Program-made: the position numbers and the translations under genes
Assembly (NCBI GenBank): GCA_963823505.1
Contig: CAWGLY010000004.1
Span: 62,001-126,000, forward strand
Source of the DNA: DATHZQ01 sp963823505
Lineage (GTDB): Bacteria; Actinomycetota; Acidimicrobiia; Spongiisociales; UBA5794
Length of the DNA stretch: 64,000 nt
Reading direction: 5' to 3'
The notes under the pieces: generated by a model
What the model saw: only the letters and a program-made list of their open reading frames with translations
Databases searched by the model: none
Told to the model about the DNA's origin: nothing
Shown here: piece after piece, positions 9,145-17,155 of the stretch
Position numbering within the stretch: position 1 is the first letter of the stretch
Layout: every line of letters begins with the position of its first letter

Positions 9145-11289
9145 TCAGCCACCGAAGAACCCGGTCAAGAGCCCTTCATAGACGACCGCTTGGCTCGGGT
9201 CGGCTGCGACGAGTACGACGCGCGTGCCGTCTGTGGCGGCCGCAAGTGGCGGATGCCCCAACCCGGGGACTTCAAAGCTCTGCCAAGCAGTTCCCTCGAG
9301 CGACCACGCCACGACCTGCCCGTCGATCGTGCCGAAGGCGACGGTCATGTCCGCAAGTTGCACGATCGAAGTGATGAGATCGGGACTCCCTGCCAGATCG
9401 GCGGGAGTTGCGTCGAGCCAGGTGTCGCGGTCGGGGGAGATGGAAACCCACGAGTCGATCGAGGATTCGCTCTGGCTGGTGCCCCACACCACGACACGGT
9501 CGTCGGTGGTGATGGCGCAATCCTGGACCGAGGCGAACGAGCCGTCCGCCATTCGCACCGTCTGCGTCTCCCATGTCTCGCCGCCGTCTGTCGTGGTCGC
9601 GGCCTGGACCTCCACGCCGGACCCGTCGGTTTGCTCCAGATCCTGACGTCCACCGAGAGCGACCCAGACCTCGGGGTTGATCATGCACAGCGCATCGAGG
9701 TTGGTGAATTGTGAGGCGTCGTTGACGAAGGCCGCAGGCTGAACGACGGTCGGCGGCTGGGTGGTGTCGTTCCACACCACCATGGCGCCTCCCGACCTGC
9801 CGTCGACTTCCGCATCGTCTCCGTACACGATCACCGTGTCTCCTGAAGCGGCAAGCCCGTTGGCGAAGAAGCCGGTCTCCGCCAGGGCGATGGGCTGCGA
9901 CTGCCACGGTTGCCCCTCGAGCAGAGTGAGAAGCGAAAGATCCGCATCGGTGTTGCTCAGCGCGGCGAAACGGTCATCAGTCACCGCAAGCTGCGCAGTG
10001 GGAGCGCCCACATCGCTCAGTTCCCAAGTGGCGGCGTTCGTCGATCGCCATGCCGGAGCCGGCACCTCGGCTGCGTTGCGCCCGATCACGACGAACACGT
10101 CATCGAGGGCCGCAGTGTCGAGGGCCGCAGGGGCGTCGGTGATGGTCGGTCCGATGGTGCTCGTCACCCAGTCGTTGCCGGCGAGCGTCGCAACCTCGCC
10201 GCCGGTGACGGCGACGAAATCCGACCCGATCCGCGTGGTCTGCACGGCGCCGGGAACCGCAGCTTGCCTGAGCAGCTCCCACGATGCCCCGTCGACAGAT
10301 GTCCACGCCGCGAATTGCGAGGTCGCCACGAATCCTGCCGAGTCACGTGTGACCGCTGTGATGGTCCGGCTCTGCGCATCGCCGCCAAAGCTTCCGATCT
10401 GCTCCCACGTCAGCCCGTCGGTCGAGCGCCAGATGGCGGGCACCTGCTCGGTGCGGCCGGTTGCTCCGCCGGCGATGATCGTCGTACCGTCGTCGGCAAT
10501 CGTGGAGATGGTGGCACCGGGGAAACGCACTGTTGTGTACGTTGCGCCATCTGCGGTCGACGTCAACAGAGCGGTGCCCTCCTCAAAGCCGGCCACTGTG
10601 ATCTGGCTCGGGGTGACGGCAACGCCGACAATCGAATCCTCGAGGAGCGGGAATCCGGTTGCCTTGTCCCAATCTCCGCCCCGGTCGCTGATCCACAACG
10701 CTCGTTCGGTGCGGGATGCGGTCACTGCCGCATACCGGTCTCCGTCGGCGTCGACGGCGAGGACGCTTCCCTCCGCCTCGACTGGGAGCTCGAGAAGCTG
10801 CCACTGGCCGCCGTCCCGTTCCCATACCACCGGGTGCGGGTCGCCTTCCCGTGAGGAGCTGCCGCCTGCAAGCGTTACGGTGCCGGTCGAGACCACAGTC
10901 GCGACGCTGCCTGCTGCTCCGGGCTCGAGGCCCGGCAGGGTCGTGGCGGTGAGATCTCCCGCGGTTGGTCCCTCCCAGACCGTCGGGACTCGAACGCCGC
11001 CGGCGGAATCAAAATCGGAGCCGGCGACCACGATCGTGCCCGCCTCGGTCTCTGCAATGCCGGCGAGGCTGACCGGGCCGGACGGCAGCGTCATCCCGTC
11101 GGCACGAACGAGAGTGACCACGGGCGGGCGTGTCGTTGTGGTGGTCGAACTGGCCGTGGAGCTGTCGCCCCCTGCGCTTTCTGTCACCGGGCCGGTCGTT
11201 GAGGCTGAAGAGGTGTCGTCGCCACTGCAGGCGGTGAATGCCAGCAGTAACGCCGCGGCGCAGTATCGAACTCGTTGGGCCGTGAACAC
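9145..11289 (-). CDS. Secreted lipoprotein, BNR/beta-propeller-like
   Basis: 714 aa. A lipoprotein signal peptide ends in FTAC at about residue 20, followed by a Ser/Thr/Ala-rich linker and then a long run of short beta-strand repeats with recurring W-x-STDG / W-TSVDG blades (for example WRSTDGLTWEQ, WTSVDGASWEL, WRSTNAATWEL). This pattern is like BNR/sialidase or YCF48-type propellers, but no catalytic sialidase residues are evident. Probably a cell-surface binding protein. The GTG at 11289 is chosen because AGGAG lies 9 nt upstream and the signal peptide begins there; a longer in-frame ORF to 11532 is antisense to the glycosylase gene. Confidence 0.85.
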   Translation of the reverse strand: MFTAQRVRYCAAALLLAFTACSGDDTSSASTTGPVTESAGGDSSTASSTTTTTRPPVVTLVRADGMTLPSGPVSLAGIAETEAGTIVVAGSDFDSAGGVRVPTVWEGPTAGDLTATTLPGLEPGAAGSVATVVSTGTVTLAGGSSSREGDPHPVVWERDGGQWQLLELPVEAEGSVLAVDADGDRYAAVTASRTERALWISDRGGDWDKATGFPLLEDSIVGVAVTPSQITVAGFEEGTALLTSTADGATYTTVRFPGATISTIADDGTTIIAGGATGRTEQVPAIWRSTDGLTWEQIGSFGGDAQSRTITAVTRDSAGFVATSQFAAWTSVDGASWELLRQAAVPGAVQTTRIGSDFVAVTGGEVATLAGNDWVTSTIGPTITDAPAALDTAALDDVFVVIGRNAAEVPAPAWRSTNAATWELSDVGAPTAQLAVTDDRFAALSNTDADLSLLTLLEGQPWQSQPIALAETGFFANGLAASGDTVIVYGDDAEVDGRSGGAMVVWNDTTQPPTVVQPAAFVNDASQFTNLDALCMINPEVWVALGGRQDLEQTDGSGVEVQAATTTDGGETWETQTVRMADGSFASVQDCAITTDDRVVVWGTSQSESSIDSWVSISPDRDTWLDATPADLAGSPDLITSIVQLADMTVAFGTIDGQVVAWSLEGTAWQSFEVPGLGHPPLAAATDGTRVVLVAADPSQAVVYEGLLTGFFGG

Positions 11290-11437
11290 GATCGGTCGCT
11301 CCTGATGCGAGGCTGGCGCAACGGTAACGCCTGGAGCGGGATGTGAGACCGAGATGCACGTCATCTGCACGTATGCTCGGGACCATGTGCGGGATGACCG
11401 ACGGACGTGCCCGGATTGCCGTTGTGGCGAGGTAGCG

Positions 11438-12001
11438 GTGGGATTCACCCGACAGGAGCTCGAGTCATATCGGGACGCTTCAGTTCCTGACCTGGTTGGA
11501 CCGGGGCTGCGTTTGCTGTTTGTCGGCATCAACCCGGGGCTGTGGACGGCGGCAACGCAGACGCACTTCGCGCATCCGGGGAACCGGTTCTACCCGGCCC
11601 TGCGGCTCGCCGGGGTCATCGAACGGGACATCGACCGATCGGCAGGCTTCACCGCGGACGACCGGGCCCACCTGATCGAGCGTGGCATTGGCATCACCAA
11701 TCTCGTCAATCGGGCGACGGCACGGGCGAGCGAGCTGTCAGCCGAGGAACTGAAGGCAGGGGGGCAGACGTTGCGTGAATTCGTCGCCGAGCATCGACCG
11801 GGCGTGGTCGCCGTTGCCGGCGTGACCGCGTACCGCACCGCGTTCGGACGCCGGACCGCAACGCTGGGCCGGCAGCCGGAGTCGATCCATGGGGCCGAGC
11901 TGTGGGCGGTTCCCAACCCGAGCGGTCTCAACGCCCACGAGACCACCGAGTCCCTGGCTGCGTGGTATCGCCAGGTGGGTGAAGCCGCGGGCATCGTCTG
12001 A
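11438..12001 (+). CDS. mug: Mug-type G/U(T) mismatch DNA glycosylase
   Basis: 187 aa, uracil-DNA glycosylase superfamily family 2 (MUG/TDG). Motif 1 is GINPGLWTAAT with the catalytic-position Asn; motif 2 is NPSGLNAH near the C-terminus. These enzymes excise uracil, thymine or ethenocytosine opposite G in base-excision repair. The GTG at 11438 is chosen because GAGG lies 6 nt upstream and the length then matches the family; an in-frame ATG at 11354 would add a Cys-rich 28-residue extension not typical of the family. Divergent from the lipoprotein gene, convergent with the SRPBCC gene. Confidence 0.88.
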   Translation: MGFTRQELESYRDASVPDLVGPGLRLLFVGINPGLWTAATQTHFAHPGNRFYPALRLAGVIERDIDRSAGFTADDRAHLIERGIGITNLVNRATARASELSAEELKAGGQTLREFVAEHRPGVVAVAGVTAYRTAFGRRTATLGRQPESIHGAELWAVPNPSGLNAHETTESLAAWYRQVGEAAGIV

Positions 12002-12018
12002 GCGGAACCGTCCGCTCA
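11999..12018. terminator. Hairpin spanning two convergent stop codons
   Basis: TGAGCGGA (11999-12006), loop ACCG, TCCGCTCA (12011-12018). The left arm contains the TGA of mug and the right arm contains the stop of the SRPBCC gene on the other strand. A compact bidirectional terminator candidate. Confidence 0.55.
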
Positions 12019-12471
12019 GCCGGCTTCGGCGGCAGCCTTGATGTCGTCCAGGTCCTGTTCGATAGCCTTGCGGGTGGACCCCTGGAACATCCTTCCTATT
12101 GTGGCTGCCATGATCTTGCCCATGATCCCGTCGGGCTCGGCGGCGAACGTCATCCCGACTCGGCAGCGGTCCTCGTCCGCAGCTTCGACAGACATCGTCG
12201 ACACGTAGTGGGCTCCGCGAGCATCAGCCTCCACCGTGTACGACACGCCCGGTTCGATGTGGGTGACCACCATCTCTTCGGTCGCGGTCTTGCCAGACAT
12301 GGTGCGGGTCTCCCGCCACTTGGTACCGACCCCGAACTCGGAGCCCCCGTCGAGGCGCTCGATCTTGTCGATGCCGGACATACGTGCCGCGGCACCATCG
12401 AGGTCGGTGATGATCTCCCACACCTTCGAAGCCGGCGCCCCGACGTTCTTCCGCATTGCCATCTCAGCCAT
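12016..12471 (-). CDS. SRPBCC (START-like) family protein
   Basis: 151 aa with the polyketide-cyclase/dehydrase-type SRPBCC layout: an N-terminal strand, the helix region SKVWEIITDLDG, a central GVGTKWRETR strand, and a long C-terminal helix rich in Lys/Asp. These domains form a hydrophobic ligand-binding cavity; most single-domain actinobacterial members have no known ligand. The ATG at 12471 has AGGAG 7 nt upstream; the in-frame ORF extends farther but without an RBS. Expression is probably monocistronic. Confidence 0.85.
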   Translation of the reverse strand: MAEMAMRKNVGAPASKVWEIITDLDGAAARMSGIDKIERLDGGSEFGVGTKWRETRTMSGKTATEEMVVTHIEPGVSYTVEADARGAHYVSTMSVEAADEDRCRVGMTFAAEPDGIMGKIMAATIGRMFQGSTRKAIEQDLDDIKAAAEAG

Positions 12472-12993
12472 GTGCCGCTCCTGTGGTCTGGGGTTTGGCC
12501 CAGAGACTACATGGCGACCATGACGGGTCGGATGGGCAGCCGCTCTCATCGAATGTGATGAGGAGGTCCAGGGTCGGGCGGCTCATTGAGCCCCCGTGGG
12601 CGGTTCCGGGTGTAAGCACCGGCCGATCGGGAGTGTCTCACCTATGTCAGCCGGCGAACAGGGATTCGACGACAGACCGGCCCGGTAGGGCCCGGCGAGA
12701 GCCGGTGGGCCAAGGTTTGTGGAGGCGGACAAACGGGGCTCCTGTGGGAGCCCCTCCGCATTTCTGGGAGGTCTTCACGTCGCACGCTCCTCTTTCGCAC
12801 GGTCTACCGCACTTCGAGGGGGCCCAGGAATCGGGCGATGACACCGGCGTGATCGGGCGAGGTATGGCCACGCGGATGAGCCGCAAGGCTCATCGTGTGT
12901 GGACGGCCTGCCGCGTACCGTGGCGGCATGGGCCGAATCGTTGGAATGGATCGTGGCCGGGAACCCCGTGACGTCGCACGGCGTCCGACCTTC
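12472..12993. other. 522-bp intergenic region holding repeat copy A
   Basis: Between divergent genes. Apart from repeat copy A (12633-12767) I see no coding sequence; short ORFs here lack RBS and homology. The promoters of the SRPBCC and DUF6174-like lipoprotein genes must lie in it but are not recognisable. Confidence 0.6.
12633..12767 (+). repeat. Dispersed noncoding repeat, copy A
   Basis: Begins GTGTCTCACCTATGTCAGC and ends GCATTTCTGG. It shares blocks with copies B (14364-14475) and C (32248-32390): the CACCTATGTC head, AGGATTC-like block, CCCGGTAGGG, GGTGGGCCAAGGTTT and the tail hairpin GGGGCTCC-TGTG-GGAGCCCC followed by TCCGCA. All three copies are in the same orientation. No open reading frame or terminal inverted repeat is visible. 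Possibly a degenerate IS remnant, MITE or structured RNA element. Confidence 0.8.
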
Positions 12994-14292
12994 ATGAGAG
13001 CCAAGGTACTTCTGGGATTGGCCGCCGTCGTGTTGAGCGCGTGCGGCGGTGGGGCCACTGCGACTCCTGCGCAGCCGGGCGAGCGGGCGACCACGACAGC
13101 GTCCGTAACGCCGACCTCCTCAGCGACAACACAGCCAACGACGGTGCCGGGAGGCACTGCATCCGACCTCGCCCCGCTCAACGAGGCGAGGAGCCGCTGG
13201 GCTGCCGCAAATATGAGCACCTTCAGCTACGTGTTCGAGGACGATTGTGGCGAGTGCATGCCGGTTTCGCAGCAGGTCGTCGTGTGGGACGGCGTTCTCG
13301 CTTCAGGTGGCGAGCCGGTCCCTTCGATCGAGGCGATGTTCGATGCCATAGAGTCTGCGATTGCTGACGGCCAAGCGGTGGACGTCGTGTACGACGACGA
13401 GCTCGGGTTTCCCGTGGACCTGTGGATCGATCGGGAGGCCCGTGCATATGACGGCGGGATCCACTGGCTGATCGAGGGCTTTTCAGGTCGGCTGCCGGGT
13501 GACGGCAGCTCGCTCGACGGGCTCGACGCGGCAGAGGCAAGATGGCAGGCCATGCGGCCCTTGGCGTACTCCTTCCGCACCACCATCATCTGCGACTGCG
13601 AGCTCGACGGTTGGCTGCGGACCCGGGTCGAGGGCGTCGAGATCGTCGATTGGGAGATGGATCTGACAGTCGGAGACTCAGCGAGCTTTTCCCCACTCAC
13701 CGTTGACGAGCTGCTCGCCGATCTCCGGGAGCTGTTCTCCGCCGGCGTCGAGCAGCAAGGGGTGCGGGTCGGCGGGTCGGCCGAGTACCACCCTGAGCTC
13801 GGGTACCCCGTGTGGGTCGGCCTCGACATCGAGGTGCTCGACCCCGAGAGCGAACTCGCCGACCTGCCGCCGCGGCTGATCTTCAGTATCGACCAGTTCA
13901 ACGCAGAGGAGCCGAGTGGAGATCTTGGTTCCGCGACGAACCTCGATGAATTCCAAGTGGCAAGAGAGCGCTGGGTGGCCACGGGCCTCGTCGACTATCA
14001 GTACTCGCTCACGGTCCACGACATTCTCAGCGGTGACTACAGCGACCCGTACACCGTGATCGTGCTCGATGGCGCCGTGGCGACGGTCACGGCCGCCGAC
14101 AACACCATCGACGATCCGGAGCTGCCTGCCCTGCCGATCAATGACCTCTTCGACCGCATCGAGGTGTGGAGCCAGTCGGGAACACCGGCCGATGTGATCT
14201 ACCACGAGGTGCTCGGCTATCCGGTCGTCGTGGTGCGGCGGTCGGGAGATACGCCCCTTGCGTTCTCCATCAGCGACCTCGTCGAGCGCTGA
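12994..14292 (+). CDS. Lipoprotein with three DUF6174-like repeats
   Basis: 432 aa. The lipobox LSAC lies at about residue 15 and is followed by a Thr/Ala/Pro linker. Three tandem units of about 110-130 residues follow, each opening with an A..RW..... Y.Y/F motif (SRWAAANMSTFSY, ARWQAMRPLAYSF, ERWVATGLVDYQY) and closing with a [E/V]LG[F/Y]PV strand. This matches the DUF6174 layout, a family of unknown function in secreted proteins; unit 1 keeps a Cys pair (DCGECMP). The ATG at 12994 is chosen because the signal peptide starts there; the RBS is weak. It is flanked by repeat copies A and B. Confidence 0.8.
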   Translation: MRAKVLLGLAAVVLSACGGGATATPAQPGERATTTASVTPTSSATTQPTTVPGGTASDLAPLNEARSRWAAANMSTFSYVFEDDCGECMPVSQQVVVWDGVLASGGEPVPSIEAMFDAIESAIADGQAVDVVYDDELGFPVDLWIDREARAYDGGIHWLIEGFSGRLPGDGSSLDGLDAAEARWQAMRPLAYSFRTTIICDCELDGWLRTRVEGVEIVDWEMDLTVGDSASFSPLTVDELLADLRELFSAGVEQQGVRVGGSAEYHPELGYPVWVGLDIEVLDPESELADLPPRLIFSIDQFNAEEPSGDLGSATNLDEFQVARERWVATGLVDYQYSLTVHDILSGDYSDPYTVIVLDGAVATVTAADNTIDDPELPALPINDLFDRIEVWSQSGTPADVIYHEVLGYPVVVVRRSGDTPLAFSISDLVER

Positions 14293-14363
14293 TTCCCGAC
14301 CCGGGTCTGGCGCCTCATTTGCGCCGCCACAGCCGGTCGTGGTGTCAGATCGGGCCTGACCGT

Positions 14364-14475
14364 GTGTCGTACCTATGTCAGCAGCGAGTGAGGATTCGGG
14401 CAGACGGCGGGACGAAGGTCTCAGTACCAACGGCGGATGAACGGGGCTCCTACGGGGCCCCCTCCGCATTTCTGG
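14364..14475 (+). repeat. Dispersed noncoding repeat, copy B
   Basis: Shorter copy of the A/B/C family: head GTGTCGTACCTATGTCAGC, then AGCGAGTGAGGATTCGG, and the tail CGGATGAACGGGGCTCC...GGGGCCCCCTCCGCATTTCTGG. It lacks the CCCGGTAGGG...GTGGGCCAAGG middle block found in A and C, so it carries an internal deletion relative to them. Confidence 0.8.
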
Positions 14476-14546
14476 CCCTCCATCTGGGGGGCAGGGCTGG
14501 CCCTCCATCTGGGGGGCAGGGCTGGCCCTCCATCTACGCGGCAGGG
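14472..14546. repeat. 25-bp tandem repeat, 3 units
   Basis: Units 14472-14496 and 14497-14521 are identical (CTGGCCCTCCATC followed by a G-run and GCAGGG). The third unit, 14522-14546, differs in the centre (TACGCG for TGGGGG). It starts within the last bases of repeat copy B. No spacers, so not CRISPR. Confidence 0.9.
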
Positions 14547-14675
14547 ATCGCCCCCGGTGGGGGCAACACCGCATGCCAGTGACGGCAACACCCAGTAGCC
14601 GGACCGGGACCCCAAGGCGCACACTTGAACTCTCGGGGATGGTTCGCGCCATCCGTAGCTTCCAATGGGGGAACG

Positions 14676-16097
14676 ATGTCCAGCAAGGTAGACCCAGACG
14701 TAGACGTGCTCGTGATCGGTGGAGGCCCGTCCGGATCGACGGTGTCCACACTTCTGGCGCAGCATGGACATCGAGTGAGGGTGTTCGAACGGGCGAAATT
14801 CCCTCGCGAGCATGTTGGAGAATCGCTGCTGCCGTACTGCTTTGGCATCCTCGATGAATTGGGTGTCCTCGAGCAGATGAAGGACCAGGCGGTCCGCAAG
14901 CCTGGTGTGCGGTTCGTCGACGTCGATGGGCGGCATCACACCACCTGGTGCTTCGGTCATGTGATCAAGGATGAGAGTCATCTGTCGTTCCATGTGCGGC
15001 GCGACCGCTTCGACGACATGCTGCTCCGCAACGCCGAGTCTCATGGCGTCGACGTGTTGGAGGAGACCCGAGTGACGGCAGTCGAACTCGACGGTCCCGA
15101 CGGGCTGGTCACGGTCACCGCAACCGGGCCTGACGGCGAGGAGCGCATCCACACCGGGAAGTACGTGGTCGACGCCAGTGGGCGGGACACGTTCATCGCC
15201 AACCGGATGGGCTGGAAGAAGGCCCACGACGAGCTCGACCGAGTCGCCACCTCCACCCACTGGGAGGACGTCGAGTTCAACGGCGGTCTGGAGGAGGGAC
15301 TGCTCCAGATCGTCTATTTGGGCGGCGAGAAGAAGGGGTGGATCTGGGTCATCCCCGTCGGCGCCACCCGCGTTTCGATCGGCATCGTCGTGAACAACGA
15401 CTACTTCAAGGCGCAACGCAAGGCGCTGCGAGCCGCCGGATCCGAGGACTGGAAGCGGGACTTCTACGTGCAGGAGCTGGAGTCCTCGCCCTTCGTCGGT
15501 GAGGTGATCGCTACCGGCCACATGGTGGCGGAGCCGGTGGTCAACGGCGACTATTCCTACAAGAGCGAGACGAAGTACGGAGACAACTTCGCCTTGGTCG
15601 GTGACGCGCACACGTTCATCGACCCCATCTTCGCCAGCGGCATCTTCCTGTCGATGAACAGCGCAAGCCTCGTTGCCGGGGCTTTGCACGAGGGTCTGAC
15701 CACGTCGCCGGAGACCGGCAGGAAGGCACTCGACGGTGCGTACGAATCGATCGCCGGTGCCTACGGGCTGGTGGAGAAGGCCATCCGGCTGTTCTACGAC
15801 CCGACCGCGATCAACTTCGCCCAGGCGGCTTCGGCCGAGGATCTCATCCACGAACGGCACAAGAATGCGCTTGCCAGCATGCACTACCTACTCGCCGGTG
15901 ACTTCTTCAACCGCCACGAGGAGTACAGCAAGGTGATCGATCTCCTGGCTGACCCCAGCCTGTTTGCGAAGTACAAGTCGTTCGTGATCGATCGTCACGA
16001 CGAGGCCACTTCATCGTGCGGCATGGACCGCGCCCAGGTGTTCAGCGAGTTCCTGCTCCGGGAGAGCGCCGCATCGTCTTCTTCCCCTCCCTCGTAG
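14676..16097 (+). CDS. FAD-dependent oxidoreductase, flavin-dependent halogenase-like
   Basis: 473 aa. The N-terminal FAD Rossmann motif GGGPSG lies at 15-20, followed by PREHVGESLLP (43-53), a signature of flavin-dependent halogenases and their relatives. GWIWVIP at 221-227 matches the halogenase WxWxIP motif, which blocks monooxygenase chemistry. Lys75 in RKPGVRF sits where halogenases carry the lysine that handles HOCl. GDAHTFIDPIFASG near 310 is the second FAD motif. Halogenation of a small molecule is plausible, but related FAD reductases (geranylgeranyl-reductase type) share much of this. No flavin reductase or biosynthetic cluster is adjacent. The ATG at 14676 has GGGGGA just upstream. 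Confidence 0.82.
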   Translation: MSSKVDPDVDVLVIGGGPSGSTVSTLLAQHGHRVRVFERAKFPREHVGESLLPYCFGILDELGVLEQMKDQAVRKPGVRFVDVDGRHHTTWCFGHVIKDESHLSFHVRRDRFDDMLLRNAESHGVDVLEETRVTAVELDGPDGLVTVTATGPDGEERIHTGKYVVDASGRDTFIANRMGWKKAHDELDRVATSTHWEDVEFNGGLEEGLLQIVYLGGEKKGWIWVIPVGATRVSIGIVVNNDYFKAQRKALRAAGSEDWKRDFYVQELESSPFVGEVIATGHMVAEPVVNGDYSYKSETKYGDNFALVGDAHTFIDPIFASGIFLSMNSASLVAGALHEGLTTSPETGRKALDGAYESIAGAYGLVEKAIRLFYDPTAINFAQAASAEDLIHERHKNALASMHYLLAGDFFNRHEEYSKVIDLLADPSLFAKYKSFVIDRHDEATSSCGMDRAQVFSEFLLRESAASSSSPPS

Positions 16098-16222
16098 GCA
16101 GAGGTTCGGCCACGCCGGGGAGCGGTTCTGACCCGCATCGGCAACCAGCCGTGTCGATCGGCTAGCTCCCGCGTCTCGGCGCTTCGGCGTAGGATGCGTT
16201 TGGGACTCGAGAGGGAGACGTC

Positions 16223-17119
16223 ATGAGGGACCGCCGCGGCACCCGCCGCCTTGGAATCGTGCTGTTGTTCGTTCTGGTCGCATCGATGGTTGCCTCGGTC
16301 GCCCATGCGGCGCCGGCTGCCGGCGTGCACGAGCAGGACGTCGCCATTGCCGCTGGTGACCACGACATACCGGGCACGCTGACGATGCCGCAGGGCGTGC
16401 GCGGTCCGGTGCCTGCCGTGTTGATGTTGCACGGCTTCGGCAGTTCCAAGGACGAGGTTGGCGACATGTACGCCAGGGTTGCCGAGGACCTTGCAGCGCT
16501 CGGTGTCGCCAGCTTGCGTATCGACTTCGCCGGAGCTTCGGATGCCGCGCAGCCGTGGGTGGACAACACCTACGACGGCATGGTGGCGGACGGCAGAGTT
16601 GCCTTGGATTGGCTGATCGACCTCCGCCGCGTCGACGATGACCGCGTTGGCCTGCTCGGCTTCAGCCTGGGGACCAAAGTGGCGATGTCTGTGGCGGGCA
16701 CCGATCCTCGGGTGGCGGCCTTTGCGTCGTGGTCGGGAAGTGCGGCCAACGGGAGTGAGGATTTCCAGTTCTACTTCGACGAGTACTACGACGATGCCCT
16801 GGCCAACGGTTCGGTGGTGGTCGACCTCGGCTTCACCGTTGTCGAGCTCAGTATCGAATGGTTCGAGACGATCGCGGCCTCGAACAACCTCGATCTCATC
16901 GCCGGCTACGACAACCCGATCCTTGCCATCGCCGGCTCGGACGACGCCACGGTGGACCCTCGCTGGTCGAGGACGCTCATCCATGCCGCAGGCAGCGACG
17001 ACACGACGTTGCGGATCATTCGCGGGGCGGACCACATCTATCACGTGCTCAGTCCCGACCAATCCTTCGCCGAACGGGTGATGAGTCTCACCGCCAAGTG
17101 GTTTGCGTCACGCCTCTGA
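16223..17119 (+). CDS. Secreted alpha/beta hydrolase
   Basis: 298 aa. A Sec signal peptide with a long hydrophobic core ends at about AHA/AP (residue 29-30). The hydrolase core has LHGFGSSKDE (oxyanion), nucleophile elbow GFSLG (about 152-156), a candidate acid in AGSDDATVD and the catalytic His in ADHIYH. Resembles dienelactone-hydrolase/BAAT-type serine esterases or acyl-hydrolases. Export implies action on an extracellular or cell-wall ester; substrate unknown. The ATG at 16223 follows GAGAGGGAG. Convergent with the MFS-CNBD gene. Confidence 0.88.
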   Translation: MRDRRGTRRLGIVLLFVLVASMVASVAHAAPAAGVHEQDVAIAAGDHDIPGTLTMPQGVRGPVPAVLMLHGFGSSKDEVGDMYARVAEDLAALGVASLRIDFAGASDAAQPWVDNTYDGMVADGRVALDWLIDLRRVDDDRVGLLGFSLGTKVAMSVAGTDPRVAAFASWSGSAANGSEDFQFYFDEYYDDALANGSVVVDLGFTVVELSIEWFETIAASNNLDLIAGYDNPILAIAGSDDATVDPRWSRTLIHAAGSDDTTLRIIRGADHIYHVLSPDQSFAERVMSLTAKWFASRL

Positions 17120-17155
17120 GGTGACGCGTTTTCCGCCGCACGCCTGAGGGCCGTC

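Larger units (their letters stand above)
14293..14675. other. 383-bp intergenic region with repeat copy B and a 25-bp tandem array
   Basis: Contains repeat copy B (14364-14475) and three 25-bp tandem units (14472-14546). Nothing else is recognisable apart from GGGGGA at 14667-14672, the RBS of the next gene. Confidence 0.6.

Noticed and set aside
9761..11305. 514-codon plus-strand ORF over the BNR-like lipoprotein
   Set aside because: Ser/Thr/Pro-rich mirror of the lipoprotein gene; no domain and no RBS.
14472..14546. CRISPR array
   Set aside because: Tandem units without spacers.
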